Source: Streptomyces akebiae
GTDB lineage: Bacteria; Actinomycetota; Actinomycetes; Streptomycetales; Streptomycetaceae
NCBI RefSeq assembly: GCF_019599145.1
Contig: NZ_CP080647.1
Span: 1,240,001 to 1,304,000 of the forward strand
Reading direction: 5' to 3'
Length of the DNA stretch: 64,000 bases
Shown here: piece after piece, positions 52,600-61,012 of the stretch
Position numbering within the stretch: position 1 is the first letter of the stretch
How the letters are laid out: every line of letters begins with the position of its first letter
The notes under the pieces: model-generated
Databases searched by the model: none
What the model was told of the DNA's origin: nothing
The model's input: only the letters and a program-made list of their open reading frames with translations
Translations under genes and position numbers: made by a program

Positions 52600-53910
52600 T
52601 CAAATGAAGGGTACGGCGGTGGAAGAGCAATCAGTAGTGCTGATTGCTGTGAACATCTCCATCAGGGCCCGGATATGCCGGTAGTCCGTCTCGATCGCCT
52701 CGGCCTCCGCGTGGGCAAGGACGATCTCGCAGGCCTCGCCGTCAAATGAGGGAAACCCATCGCTGGCTATGCACGAGTGCTGGTCTGCGGACACGCACAC
52801 TGCTGTGGGGAGCGCGGCAAGCTCGCCGCGTAGACCTGGCCAGGGCACTTCCCCCTGTGGTGCGTTCACGTAGATTCGGGCCACGCGGCAGCCAGTGCTG
52901 TCACGGCTGCTTCGGTAGGCGAAGAAGGCTCCGTCCAGGTGCGCGTCGATCGGGTCGCGGCCTGTGATCTTCCATACGGCTTCGTCGGCACGTGATCGGT
53001 GAGTGACGACGCTGGCGGACAGCAGGACCGGTCCGCGCTCAGGCTCGAACGCGACGTGGCATGAAAGGGGCCCCGATGTCACGCCCAGAGTGTCCAGAGC
53101 GCGGCACACGTACAGCGACAGTCGGCGGGCCAGAAGGCCGTGCCGGTGCAGGAGGTCGGTTCGGTCGAGCAGGCCTGTTGGAGCGTGATGGTGTGCCCAG
53201 ATGCCGGTAACAGCATGCCGAGGACCGTCGGGGCCGAGCTGCGTGACGGTGTCGACCACGTACTGCCGCCCCTCCACGAGCTCTCGCAGGACGAGGGAGG
53301 CATCCCCGCTGTGGTGGTAGGCAGCTTGCTGGATCTGCGGCCAGGCCGATGTGATCTGCTGCTCGGTATGGCAGTTGATCGGCCCTGCAGGAACGCCGAC
53401 TGCGGCGGAGGACAGCAGGTAGGCCGACGCCTGATGGCAGTCCGTCCACTCAAGAGCCTCGGCGAGACTGGTCGTCCGTAGAGTGCGGGGCACGGCAACC
53501 CCTGCCCGGGACAGGGCGCTTGCTTGAGCACCTCGGTCGGTTCGGAGCTGGGCGGAGCCGGGGATGCCGGTGCTGGGGAGGCAGAGTTGCCAGGCGATCC
53601 GCTCGGCCAGCTCAACGCCAGCTGGGCTTGCCGCCACGATTGCTTCCACGCCAGCCGTTCGCAGCTTCTTGACGGTGCGACGCAGATCGCCGTCGTACTC
53701 GATGACGTCGGTGTACGCCTGGTTATCCGCAACGCTGCGGTAGGCAGGGGGCCTTGCATCAGAGCCCAGGGTGACCGCGACAGTCTCGCGTCCCCGGCGC
53801 GCGAGCGCGTCCGGGTAGCCGGAGCTCGCTTGTGGGGCAATGACTGCGACGGTCGTCGTGCCGGCCGGATAGAGGGCCGGTGCCGCGAGTGCAGCACGGG
53901 CGGTGGCCAT
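52600..53910 (-). CDS. ATP-grasp-fold protein without catalytic residues
   Basis: A 436-residue protein from ATG 53910, GGAGG upstream. The overall ATP-grasp layout is recognisable (AVIAPQASSGYPDALARRG; SRAGVAVPRTLRTTSLAEAL; LVLRELVEGRQYVVD), but key positions are gone: the ATP lysine strand reads AYLLSSAAVGVP, and the Mg-binding block, normally ExxxRxxx...E-x-N-x-R, reads CHVAFEPERGPVLLSASVV. It follows a canonical ATP-grasp gene by 41 bases. I infer a non-catalytic partner or a protein with altered function. Confidence 0.72.
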   Translation of the reverse strand: MATARAALAAPALYPAGTTTVAVIAPQASSGYPDALARRGRETVAVTLGSDARPPAYRSVADNQAYTDVIEYDGDLRRTVKKLRTAGVEAIVAASPAGVELAERIAWQLCLPSTGIPGSAQLRTDRGAQASALSRAGVAVPRTLRTTSLAEALEWTDCHQASAYLLSSAAVGVPAGPINCHTEQQITSAWPQIQQAAYHHSGDASLVLRELVEGRQYVVDTVTQLGPDGPRHAVTGIWAHHHAPTGLLDRTDLLHRHGLLARRLSLYVCRALDTLGVTSGPLSCHVAFEPERGPVLLSASVVTHRSRADEAVWKITGRDPIDAHLDGAFFAYRSSRDSTGCRVARIYVNAPQGEVPWPGLRGELAALPTAVCVSADQHSCIASDGFPSFDGEACEIVLAHAEAEAIETDYRHIRALMEMFTAISTTDCSSTAVPFI

Positions 53911-53951
53911 CGGGCAGCCTCCAAAGATCGGTACGGGGGGGGAGGGAGAGA

Positions 53952-55259
53952 TCACCGTGTGCAGCTCGTGGTGTGCACGGGGTGGGCAACGCGCACGGAG
54001 AGGTGGTCGGCGACCAGGGACCGGCGTTTGGCGCAGTCTGCGGCCGTGGCGCCGGTGACGACCCAGTGCGCGATGCGGTCGTCGATGCTGGCGCGAGGTG
54101 GCGCGGTCACCTGAGTGCCGACATCACGTGTCCAGACGAGCCGTTCAAGCCACAGCTGATCGTGTAGGGCTCCGTGCACGTCTAGCCGTTCGATGTACCC
54201 GCTGTGCTCGGGATACAGGAAGCCGATCGCGGCGGCTTCCGAGCGAGTGGGGGCCAGGTCGGGTATCCCTCCGGCGGCGAGTGTCGCCAGTGCCTGTGCC
54301 AGGTTGACGCCGGTAGCCCGCTCGACGAGGAGCGGGATGAGGTCTCCTGCGGGGCGGCCGTTGACCTCGATCACCCGGGGACCGTCGGCCGTCAGCCGCA
54401 GCTCGACGTGTAGGACACCCCGGCTGAGCCCAAGGGCGCGGACTGCCGCGGTCACGACAGCGGCGAGGACGGGGTCGCAGAGCAGGGGGTCCGCTGCGTC
54501 GACGCTGTGTCCGATCTCCTGGAACTGCGGTTCGCGGCCGAGGGACTTGCGGGTGACCGCCACAATCCGCACCTGTCCGGGACCCAGCACCACGGTTTCC
54601 ACACTGATTTCGGGACCTCGTAGGTACTCCTCGACCAGGACGCCGGCCACGGACCAGGCCTCTAGCCCCAGCACGCTGTCCACTAGGGCGCGGTGGAAGA
54701 CCGCGCGTACGTCCTCGTCGCTATCGGCCCGCAGGACCCCCGCGCTTCCCGCCCGACCTCGCGGTTTGACGACGACGGGATAGCCCAGTCGACGGGCGAT
54801 GGTCACCGCCTGGTCGGCGTCCTGCGCAAGGTACGAACTGGCGGAGGGAACACCGTGCTCGGCCAGGAGGCGCCTCGTGACAGCCTTGTCACGGCAGGCG
54901 GCAGCCGCTGCCGGGGAGTTGCCCGGCAGGCCAAGCCGGTGCGTGAGTCGGGCGGCGAGTTCGACGAAGTGCTCCATGTAGGTGGTCACGCCGGCCACGC
55001 CGAGTTGGACGGCGGCACTCATGAGGAACGCCTCTGCGGCCTCGGGGTCGTGCAGGTCGACGGCCGCCTGGGCGGCCAGGTAGGGGCGGGCCCACTTGGG
55101 TGGGGTCTGGTCGATGAGCACCACGGGCCGGACGCGGGCGATCTGGCGCAGCACGTACTCCCTGAATTCCGGTGTCCCGGCGCCCAACAACAGGATGGGA
55201 CGGACGGCCGAGAGGTCGTCCTGGCCGGAATGCGCGTCGAATGGTGTGAGGTCCTTCAT
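53952..55259 (-). CDS. ATP-grasp carboxylate-amine ligase
   Basis: A 435-residue enzyme from ATG 55259 (MKDLTPFDAHSGQDD). N-terminal Rossmann-like domain (PILLLGAGTPEFREYVLRQI), then ATP-grasp domain with Lys165 and the glycine loop (GYPVVVKPRGRAGSAGV), VLVEEYLRGPEISVETVVLG, and the metal/catalytic set E286, E298, N300, R302 (GVLHVELRLT...VIEVNGRPAGD). Relatives such as L-amino-acid ligases join a carboxylate to an amine via an acyl phosphate. Being next to an EgtD-type methyltransferase, it may ligate hercynine or another betaine to an amino acid or amine. Confidence 0.85.
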   Translation of the reverse strand: MKDLTPFDAHSGQDDLSAVRPILLLGAGTPEFREYVLRQIARVRPVVLIDQTPPKWARPYLAAQAAVDLHDPEAAEAFLMSAAVQLGVAGVTTYMEHFVELAARLTHRLGLPGNSPAAAAACRDKAVTRRLLAEHGVPSASSYLAQDADQAVTIARRLGYPVVVKPRGRAGSAGVLRADSDEDVRAVFHRALVDSVLGLEAWSVAGVLVEEYLRGPEISVETVVLGPGQVRIVAVTRKSLGREPQFQEIGHSVDAADPLLCDPVLAAVVTAAVRALGLSRGVLHVELRLTADGPRVIEVNGRPAGDLIPLLVERATGVNLAQALATLAAGGIPDLAPTRSEAAAIGFLYPEHSGYIERLDVHGALHDQLWLERLVWTRDVGTQVTAPPRASIDDRIAHWVVTGATAADCAKRRSLVADHLSVRVAHPVHTTSCTR

Positions 55260-55327
55260 TGCCGCATGACCCTTCACATCGAGGAACCGGGGAGTGCTTG
55301 GTCCTGTGGGGGCAGTTGTCGACCACG

Positions 55328-56350
55328 TCATGACGGCCTGCCACTGGGGGAAGGCCGCAGCGACGTGTACGGCCTGGCACCAGCCCGTGGAGGCAGGGGG
55401 CGTGCGAGTGCGAGGCCGTAGAGCGGTCCGGAAGTCCACCACCGCGTCAGTTCCAGGCCTGAGTGAGCCAGTTCATGGCGTACGCCCTGCTCGCGGAACT
55501 TCGCCGAAACCTCCGTCCGCAGGTCCTCGCCCGCCGCAAAGTCGATCGCCAGGTCGAGCGCGGGAATCTTGACGGTCTGATCCGTGCGGGACCTCAGCCG
55601 CATCTCGATCCACTCGTTCGTCGCGTCCCACCGGGCGACGTGCTCGAAGGCATCGAGATCGAAGTCGGCGCCCAGCGCCCGGTTCACCACGCTGAGCACG
55701 TTCTTGTTGAACGCCGCTGTTACGCCGGCTGCATCGCTGTAGGCGGCGACGAGTACCTGCTCGTCTTTGACCAGGTCAGCGCCGAGGAGGAGGGCGTCGC
55801 CGGGCGAGAGCAAGGAGCGTATGGAGGACAGCAACCTGGCGCGCTCAGCAGGCACGAGGTTGCCGATCGTGCTTCCCAAGAACGCCAGGAGTCGCGGTCC
55901 TGGCGTGCCCGGCAGGGCGAGGCCGGTGGTGAAGTCGGTGATAAGGGCATGGATGTTCAGGCCGGGCCGCTGCGCGACCAGCCTGTGCCCGGCCTCGGTG
56001 AGCGCGCTCTCGCTGACGTCCACCGGCACGTACGTGTCCAGGTCCGGCATGGCGTCCAGCAGGTACCGCGTCTTCTCGGACGAGCCGGAGCCCAGTTCGA
56101 TCAGGGTGCGGGCCCCGGTCACTTCGGCGATGTCGGCCGAGCTGGCCATCAGCAACTCGCGCTCGGCGCGGGCGGGGTAGTACTCGGGCAGCTCAGTGAT
56201 CTTCTCGAACAGCTCGCTGCCGTGTGCGTCGTAGAACCACTTCGGCGGCAGTGTTTTCGGTGTGCGCGTGAGGCCGCGCAGGACGTCGGCGCGCAGGGCG
56301 GCGTCCGCGGCCTCCTCGGGCAGGGTGCGGGTAATCAGGAATGGGCTCAC
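55328..56350 (-). CDS. EgtD-type L-histidine N-alpha-methyltransferase
   Basis: A 340-residue SAM-dependent enzyme from GTG 56350, with AGAGGAG nine bases upstream. The family opening KWFYDAHGSELFEKITELPE is followed by the SAM loop LIELGSGSSEKT. Residues that bind histidine in mycobacterial EgtD appear conserved: Asn164 in GSTIGNL, Tyr204 in AAYSDAAGVTAAFNKN, and Glu285/Ser287 in LRTEVSAKF. It should trimethylate histidine to hercynine or act on a close analogue. A ~25-residue Pro/Arg/Ser-rich tail extends past the usual end. No egtA, egtB, egtC or egtE gene is nearby, so this is not an ergothioneine operon. Confidence 0.85.
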   Translation of the reverse strand: MSPFLITRTLPEEAADAALRADVLRGLTRTPKTLPPKWFYDAHGSELFEKITELPEYYPARAERELLMASSADIAEVTGARTLIELGSGSSEKTRYLLDAMPDLDTYVPVDVSESALTEAGHRLVAQRPGLNIHALITDFTTGLALPGTPGPRLLAFLGSTIGNLVPAERARLLSSIRSLLSPGDALLLGADLVKDEQVLVAAYSDAAGVTAAFNKNVLSVVNRALGADFDLDAFEHVARWDATNEWIEMRLRSRTDQTVKIPALDLAIDFAAGEDLRTEVSAKFREQGVRHELAHSGLELTRWWTSGPLYGLALARPLPPRAGARPYTSLRPSPSGRPS

Positions 56351-56376
56351 AGAATGGGCTCCTCTTGTGCTTGCGG

Positions 56377-57621
56377 TCAGGCGTGGGCGGCAGCGAGTGC
56401 AGGAACGTCGGGGGTAAGGCGCCTTCGGGCGGTGGCGAGAATCAGCGCCGCGGCGGCTCCTCCGGCTGGTAGGAGGAGCTGGGTGTGGGTGATGCCTGCG
56501 GCGGCTGTGCCGATCGCGCACCCGATGTCCAGGAAGGCGACCAGCAGGGCGTGGGCCTCTGTGGTGTGCCCACGTGGTGCGAAGGTGCTGGTCATGACGA
56601 ACGCCGCGCTGAGCAGGGGGGCCATGGCCAAGCCGGGGACGGCCGCGGCGTACAGCGTCGTCGTGGGGGTTGCTGCGGTGATCACGGGAATCCAGCCGGC
56701 AGCGAATCCGGCGGACAGGACGATCAGGTGCCCGGCTGTGCTTCCTCGCCAGGCTCGCGCCCCGTAGGCGAGCCCGCCCAGGAGGGCGCCGCAAGACAGA
56801 GCTGTGGGAAGGCCTCCGGACAGTTCCGGGGCATTGAACTGGTCAGCCGCCTCAACTGCCAGGGGGGTAAGGGCACCGATGGTGACCCCGACACACACCA
56901 TCGCCAGGTACAGCGCCCGAAGGCGAGGCGACCTGATCGGGCCGAGCCAATCGGGATGCGTGGGACCGGAGTCGCCGGTGTGAGCACGGGTGACTGGGGT
57001 GCTCACGAATAGGGCGGTGCCAAGGACTCCGACGGCCGCGGTCGCCACGAGGGCCCACGAAGCGGACGTCGCCGTGACGATCGTGGCCACCAGCAGCGGG
57101 CCGACGACGTAAATGAGCTCTTCAGTCCCGGAGTCCAGGGCCAGCGCGACCCGCTGGTGGGCGGACGAAGGCATCATCCCCCGGGCGCCCCACAGCGTTC
57201 TGAGCGCTGCGTCAAGCGGGGGCCGGGTTGCTCCTGCGACCGCCACGGCGGCGAATGCCCACCAGCCCTTACCTGGCCCGGCAGCCAGGGCGACGAATGC
57301 TGTACTGCTCAGGGCGGCGCCCACGGTGAGCGCATGCTTCTGTCCGTAGTGGTCGATCAAGCGGGCGCTGAGTGGGCCTCCGATGGCGTTGGCCACCAGG
57401 TACACCGCGGCGAGCGGGCCAGCCGATGTTCCGTACTGAGCGCCGTGGTCGGCGCTGAGGAGTATTGCCAGCGGGGCCATCCCTGTGGGCAGTCGCCCGA
57501 TGAGCGACCCGACCAGCAGTTGTGCCGCGTGGGGCACACGCAGGACATCGCGGTACCGGACTGCGGAGGGCGATCCGGTGGCGGTCGCCGGCGCATCTTT
57601 GAGTACCGTCACGGCTGCCAT
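56377..57621 (-). CDS. MFS transporter 1
   Basis: A 414-residue, 12-helix major-facilitator protein from ATG 57621. Typical features are ARLIDHYGQKHAL after helix 2 and a hydrophilic mid-loop. It overlaps the upstream 137-residue gene by 13 bases and precedes the methyltransferase by 26, so it belongs to the same operon, most likely exporting the product (or importing the substrate). Confidence 0.88.
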   Translation of the reverse strand: MAAVTVLKDAPATATGSPSAVRYRDVLRVPHAAQLLVGSLIGRLPTGMAPLAILLSADHGAQYGTSAGPLAAVYLVANAIGGPLSARLIDHYGQKHALTVGAALSSTAFVALAAGPGKGWWAFAAVAVAGATRPPLDAALRTLWGARGMMPSSAHQRVALALDSGTEELIYVVGPLLVATIVTATSASWALVATAAVGVLGTALFVSTPVTRAHTGDSGPTHPDWLGPIRSPRLRALYLAMVCVGVTIGALTPLAVEAADQFNAPELSGGLPTALSCGALLGGLAYGARAWRGSTAGHLIVLSAGFAAGWIPVITAATPTTTLYAAAVPGLAMAPLLSAAFVMTSTFAPRGHTTEAHALLVAFLDIGCAIGTAAAGITHTQLLLPAGGAAAALILATARRRLTPDVPALAAAHA

Positions 57622-58022
57622 GCCTGGACGTTTCCGCCGCGGCTAGCGGTGGGCGAGACGGGCGCCGTGGCCGCGGGATGGAAGGCCGACTCCCATCCGG
57701 GGGTGTTCCACCAGGCACTGTGTGCAAGGCAGCGAAGAGCCCAGCCGATGGCGCTGACCTGGCCGTTGAAGAAGTCTTTCTCGGTGGCCGCGGCGAGTTC
57801 GCGCTTCTGGTTCCACTCGGTGTAGAGATCGAGCATTCCCGCTGCGAGCTTCCGCTCGGCGAGGCAGCCGGTCGCTTCGACTTGGGCGAGGCGCTGGGCA
57901 AGGAACTGCGCGAAGCGAGCGTCGCGCTCGCGTGCCCAGGTCTCGTCGCGGAGTGTGGGCGTGAACCGAAGGGTCGCCTGTGGGTAACCGCTGGTTTGCC
58001 TCGGCCGGTGCGGCGTGCTCAT
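57609..58022 (-). CDS. Unknown 137-residue protein in the EgtD operon
   Basis: ATG 58022 follows AAGGAGA. The protein is helical with a conserved-looking core (FTPTLRDETWARERDARFAQ; AERKLAAGMLDLYTEWNQKR; GWALRCLAHSAWWNTPGWES) and a polar C-terminal tail. No domain is recognised. The overlap with MFS transporter 1 indicates co-translation. Confidence 0.7.
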   Translation of the reverse strand: MSTPHRPRQTSGYPQATLRFTPTLRDETWARERDARFAQFLAQRLAQVEATGCLAERKLAAGMLDLYTEWNQKRELAAATEKDFFNGQVSAIGWALRCLAHSAWWNTPGWESAFHPAATAPVSPTASRGGNVQAWQP

Positions 58023-58143
58023 TGTGCGGTGTTCTCCTTGTGCGTCGGTGGGATGTGACGGTCTGTGGGCATGACCCGGATTGCCTGCCGATGTGCGGCT
58101 GGGGCGTAGGCGCCGACGGCGTGCTCGGCCGCAGTGAGGCCCG

Positions 58144-59391
58144 TCATGCGGATGCTCTGGGTGTGCGTACTGGGCGGTGCAGGAGCGCGGTCAACGGCAG
58201 GCAGAGAGCTGCGCCGAGGAGGCCGGTCATGAGGGTCGTCAGGGCAACGAGGTGGTGGCCGCCGTGGGCGAGGGCCCATCCGCCGAGTGCGGGGGCGCAA
58301 AGAACCGCGGCCGCGAGCGTTGTGCCCCAGATGCCCGCGTACACGCCTCGGCTCGACGGGGGCGCGATCCTGTTCAGGATGTCGGTGGCGGCGACGAAGG
58401 CAACGATCTCGCCTGGTACCGCCAGCGCTGCGGCGGCGCCGTAGCCGGCGGTCGAGGAGGCCAGGCCGGCGAGGCCCATCCCTGCGCCGAGGATGATCCC
58501 GCTGGCGCTGAGCAGCCCCACCATGGGGGCGGGGCGCTTGGCCCGGCGTACAAGCCAGGGGTTGAGGAGGGGGGACAGCCCGATCACGGCGGCGGCGCTG
58601 GCTACCTGAGTCCACCCGTAGGCCGTCGGCGGCAGACCGTCCTGGGCCATCATCATCGGGAGGACGGAGAACAGGGCAGCGACCGGTGTCAGGATCAGAA
58701 GGCTCGCCAGCCACAGGAGCCACAGGAGAGGGTCGGTGAAGGCTTCCCGGTGCCCTCTGCGCCCGGGTGCGTGTGCCGGGACGGACGGTGGGATGACTCG
58801 CAGTGCGACGACGGCGAATGCGGCGCACACCAGTGCGTTGAACCAGAACAGCACGGGGATACCGACCGGCTCTGCCAGGACTCCGCCGACAAGCCCAGTG
58901 GTTGCGGCGCCGAGGTTGACGGCAAAGTGCCGCCAGCCAGTGAGGTATGCGCGACCCGGTTCGTCTGGGATGGTGTCGGCGACCACCGCGGACACGATCG
59001 GGCGTGGCGCGTCGTAGACGAGGCCGGAGACGGCAGCCGCGACAGCGAGGGCCGTTGGGGTGTGGGCCTCGGCGAGGAGTGGAAAGCCCACGGCGGCGAC
59101 CGCCATGGCGCTCGCGAGGGTGGCCCGGCGGCCGATCCTGTCGGCCAGCCACCCGCATAGCAGCTGGCCGGTGAACCAGCCGGCGCCCCAAAGCGCCAGA
59201 ACGGTACTCGCAGCCGCCGTGTCCAGATGCAGTTCGTCCAGACGGTAGGGCAAGTACGGATAGACGAATCCGGCGGCGCGCACGGCGAACGTGCCGATGA
59301 GCAACGCCCAGATGACCGGAGGCCACCGCTTCGGCGCCGGGGATGAGGGTGGGTCGCTCAGTGTCTGGGGGGATGTGGCTGTGGCAGGCAC
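58144..59391 (-). CDS. MFS transporter 2
   Basis: A 415-residue, 12-helix protein; GTG 59391 has GGAG five bases upstream. The MFS signature GWLADRIGRRATL lies between helices 2 and 3. It differs from transporter 1, so the operon carries two distinct carriers, one perhaps for export and one for uptake or precursor exchange. A 121-base gap separates it from the next gene. Confidence 0.88.
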   Translation of the reverse strand: MPATATSPQTLSDPPSSPAPKRWPPVIWALLIGTFAVRAAGFVYPYLPYRLDELHLDTAAASTVLALWGAGWFTGQLLCGWLADRIGRRATLASAMAVAAVGFPLLAEAHTPTALAVAAAVSGLVYDAPRPIVSAVVADTIPDEPGRAYLTGWRHFAVNLGAATTGLVGGVLAEPVGIPVLFWFNALVCAAFAVVALRVIPPSVPAHAPGRRGHREAFTDPLLWLLWLASLLILTPVAALFSVLPMMMAQDGLPPTAYGWTQVASAAAVIGLSPLLNPWLVRRAKRPAPMVGLLSASGIILGAGMGLAGLASSTAGYGAAAALAVPGEIVAFVAATDILNRIAPPSSRGVYAGIWGTTLAAAVLCAPALGGWALAHGGHHLVALTTLMTGLLGAALCLPLTALLHRPVRTPRASA

Positions 59392-59462
59392 GCAAACTCC
59401 AGGAGCCAGAGGCTGCGGCGCTTCTCGGCGCCGGGGCGGGGAATTGGAATGGACCCGGCCGG

Positions 59463-59816
59463 TCAGCTCCCGTAGTCACGAGCAGAACTCGCGCGGGGGT
59501 GAACTGCGTAAGCAGCAAGGGCAATTGGCCTGTTGATCACCAGATCGCCTCGGTGCTCGGCTTCGGCCAGGGCGCGCACGGACGACTGCCCGCGCGGAAA
59601 GTCGGCTGCTGGTCCGGGGCGGTCGCCGCAGCCGGGCACCGCACAGTCGCCTGTCACGGTCACCGGCACCCCATTCACCGACCGCACCCGCTCTCCGTGA
59701 TCGGACAACGTCTGCAGGGGGACGCCAGGTCGTTCGCGAAAGAGCTGGGGCCGCCGATGCCGAAGTCGTGCGAACGCCTTCAAGCGAGTCGTGCGCCGGT
59801 GTCGAAGGATGTCCAC
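59463..59816 (-). CDS. Unknown 117-residue protein at the operon head
   Basis: GTG 59816 follows GGAG by six bases, and it lies 71 bases upstream of transporter 2 on the same strand. The product is basic at first (VDILRHRRTTRLKAFARLRH), with a CAVPGC pair and DFPRGQSSVRALAEAEHRGD near the end. No family is recognised. A regulator, a small partner or a precursor peptide are all possible; coding status itself rests on the ribosome site and position. Confidence 0.45.
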   Translation of the reverse strand: MDILRHRRTTRLKAFARLRHRRPQLFRERPGVPLQTLSDHGERVRSVNGVPVTVTGDCAVPGCGDRPGPAADFPRGQSSVRALAEAEHRGDLVINRPIALAAYAVHPRASSARDYGS

Positions 59817-59956
59817 GGTTGTCTCCGTCTAAATGAGGAAGCGCAGCGTCTCGGCGGCTGCTACCGGTCAGGTGCGGTCGTCTGCGGCTCGGCTGGGCGG
59901 GCGCATCCCGGCGCCGCCCACCGTTGCGTCGAGGGCAGACGGTGAACGGGACGGCG

Positions 59957-59990
59957 GAGGGGCGCCACCGCAGCTGCGGTGGCGCCCCTC
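59957..59990. terminator. Perfect 34-base palindrome terminator
   Basis: Two 17-base arms without spacer (GAGGGGCGCCACCGCAG and its complement), downstream of the leftward secreted-protein gene. Confidence 0.85.
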
Positions 59991-59994
59991 TAGG

Positions 59995-60029
59995 AGTCGA
60001 GGACCGTACGGGGGGTGGGATCCTCGACT
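59995..60029. terminator. Second hairpin next to the palindrome
   Basis: AGTCGAGGA and TCCTCGACT arms with a 17-base loop; forms a tandem terminator with 59957-59990. Confidence 0.6.
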
Positions 60030-60104
60030 GGTCCGTGCGGCCGACGGGTCCTTCAGCTCACGCCAAGAGGTGCACCGGCCTGATCGGGTGGCGCCGCGGG
60101 TGGG

Positions 60105-60464
60105 CTACGGCCGCTTCGGATAGGCCGGGGGCGGGGAGACCTCGTAGGGGTTGACGCAGTAATAGATGGCGTACCCGCGCACGCGCTTTCCGTCCGAGCG
60201 GCGCGTCACGGTCCCGCGCGAGTACCAGGTCTTCTCCCTGACCTTGTATGCGAACTGGTCGACCCGGACCTTGTCTCCCTTGTATCCGATGCCGACGACC
60301 GTGCTGCTCTTGCTCGGGCTCTTGTGGAACTTCACCGCGCTGCACGAAACCTTCATGGTTGCGGTGTCGTAGGCCTGCGCTGCCGGCGCAGCGGCCAGGG
60401 CCCCACCGGCGAGCGCGAGGCCGAGTGCTCCTGCCGCGATCCTGCGGCGGTTCCGGACGATCAA
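60105..60464 (-). CDS. Small secreted SH3-like protein
   Basis: A 119-residue protein from TTG 60464, with GAGGGG seven bases upstream. A signal peptide (IVRNRRRIAAGALGLALAGG...APAAQA) leads to a ~80-residue beta-rich domain with two cysteines (KVSCSAVKFHKSPSKSSTVV; YAIYYCVNPYEV) of bacterial SH3 type, probably disulfide-linked. Role in wall binding is inferred from the fold only. Confidence 0.75.
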   Translation of the reverse strand: MIVRNRRRIAAGALGLALAGGALAAAPAAQAYDTATMKVSCSAVKFHKSPSKSSTVVGIGYKGDKVRVDQFAYKVREKTWYSRGTVTRRSDGKRVRGYAIYYCVNPYEVSPPPAYPKRP

Positions 60465-61012
60465 GGTGGTCCCCTCACTGCTGCTCGGGCGGCATTCGTG
60501 GATGCGGACCCTCAGAGCCCGCCACAGCGCCGGTCGCACGGCGGTTGGCGGCATGCGAGCACCCCAAGCTCCACATCCATAAACACCTGTAGATGACAAG
60601 TCACGACCATAGCCGCCGGGCCGCGATGGGTCGACCCCCTTTCATAAACACATGACGAGATATGCAGGGAGTGGGGGCCGAGGGCACGGCCGGCCGGATG
60701 GACTGAGCGCACAGGCCCCGACCCATGACCACCGGTCGGGCGCACTGCCCATTAGCCCGATATGTGCTAGATTCAAATAAACACCTGTTGAGAAAAAGGC
60801 AAGGTCAACCCACGACTTCTCAGTGTGTGAGAGGGTCTCGGGAAAGCGGGAGTCGAGCCAGTGGCCTAGACCTGTCTCCCGGTTGCGAGCTGCATTGCAT
60901 GACTGCTTGACGCGACCTGCCTGCGAAGTGATATTCACGTGCGTGGATGGCGACAGCGTTCGCGCATCACCCATAATGATCAAGCTGCACAGGAGAGGAG
61001 GAGGGGCCCACG
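60465..61012. other. 548-base divergent region with three ATAAACAC repeats
   Basis: AT-richer than its surroundings and without a supported gene. ATAAACACCTGTAGA (60579), ATAAACACATGACGA (60644) and ATAAACACCTGTTGA (60777) are direct repeats. TGCTAGATT (60765-60773) is an extended -10 candidate for rightward transcription. Confidence 0.6.

Noticed and set aside
58019..59524. 501-codon leftward frame overlapping MFS transporter 2
   Set aside because: Arg/Pro-rich shadow frame without membrane segments; the competing frame is a clear 12-helix MFS protein.
59343..59945. 200-codon rightward frame opposite the 117-residue ORF
   Set aside because: Poor composition and no ribosome site, whereas the leftward ORF has GGAG six bases from its GTG and fits the operon.
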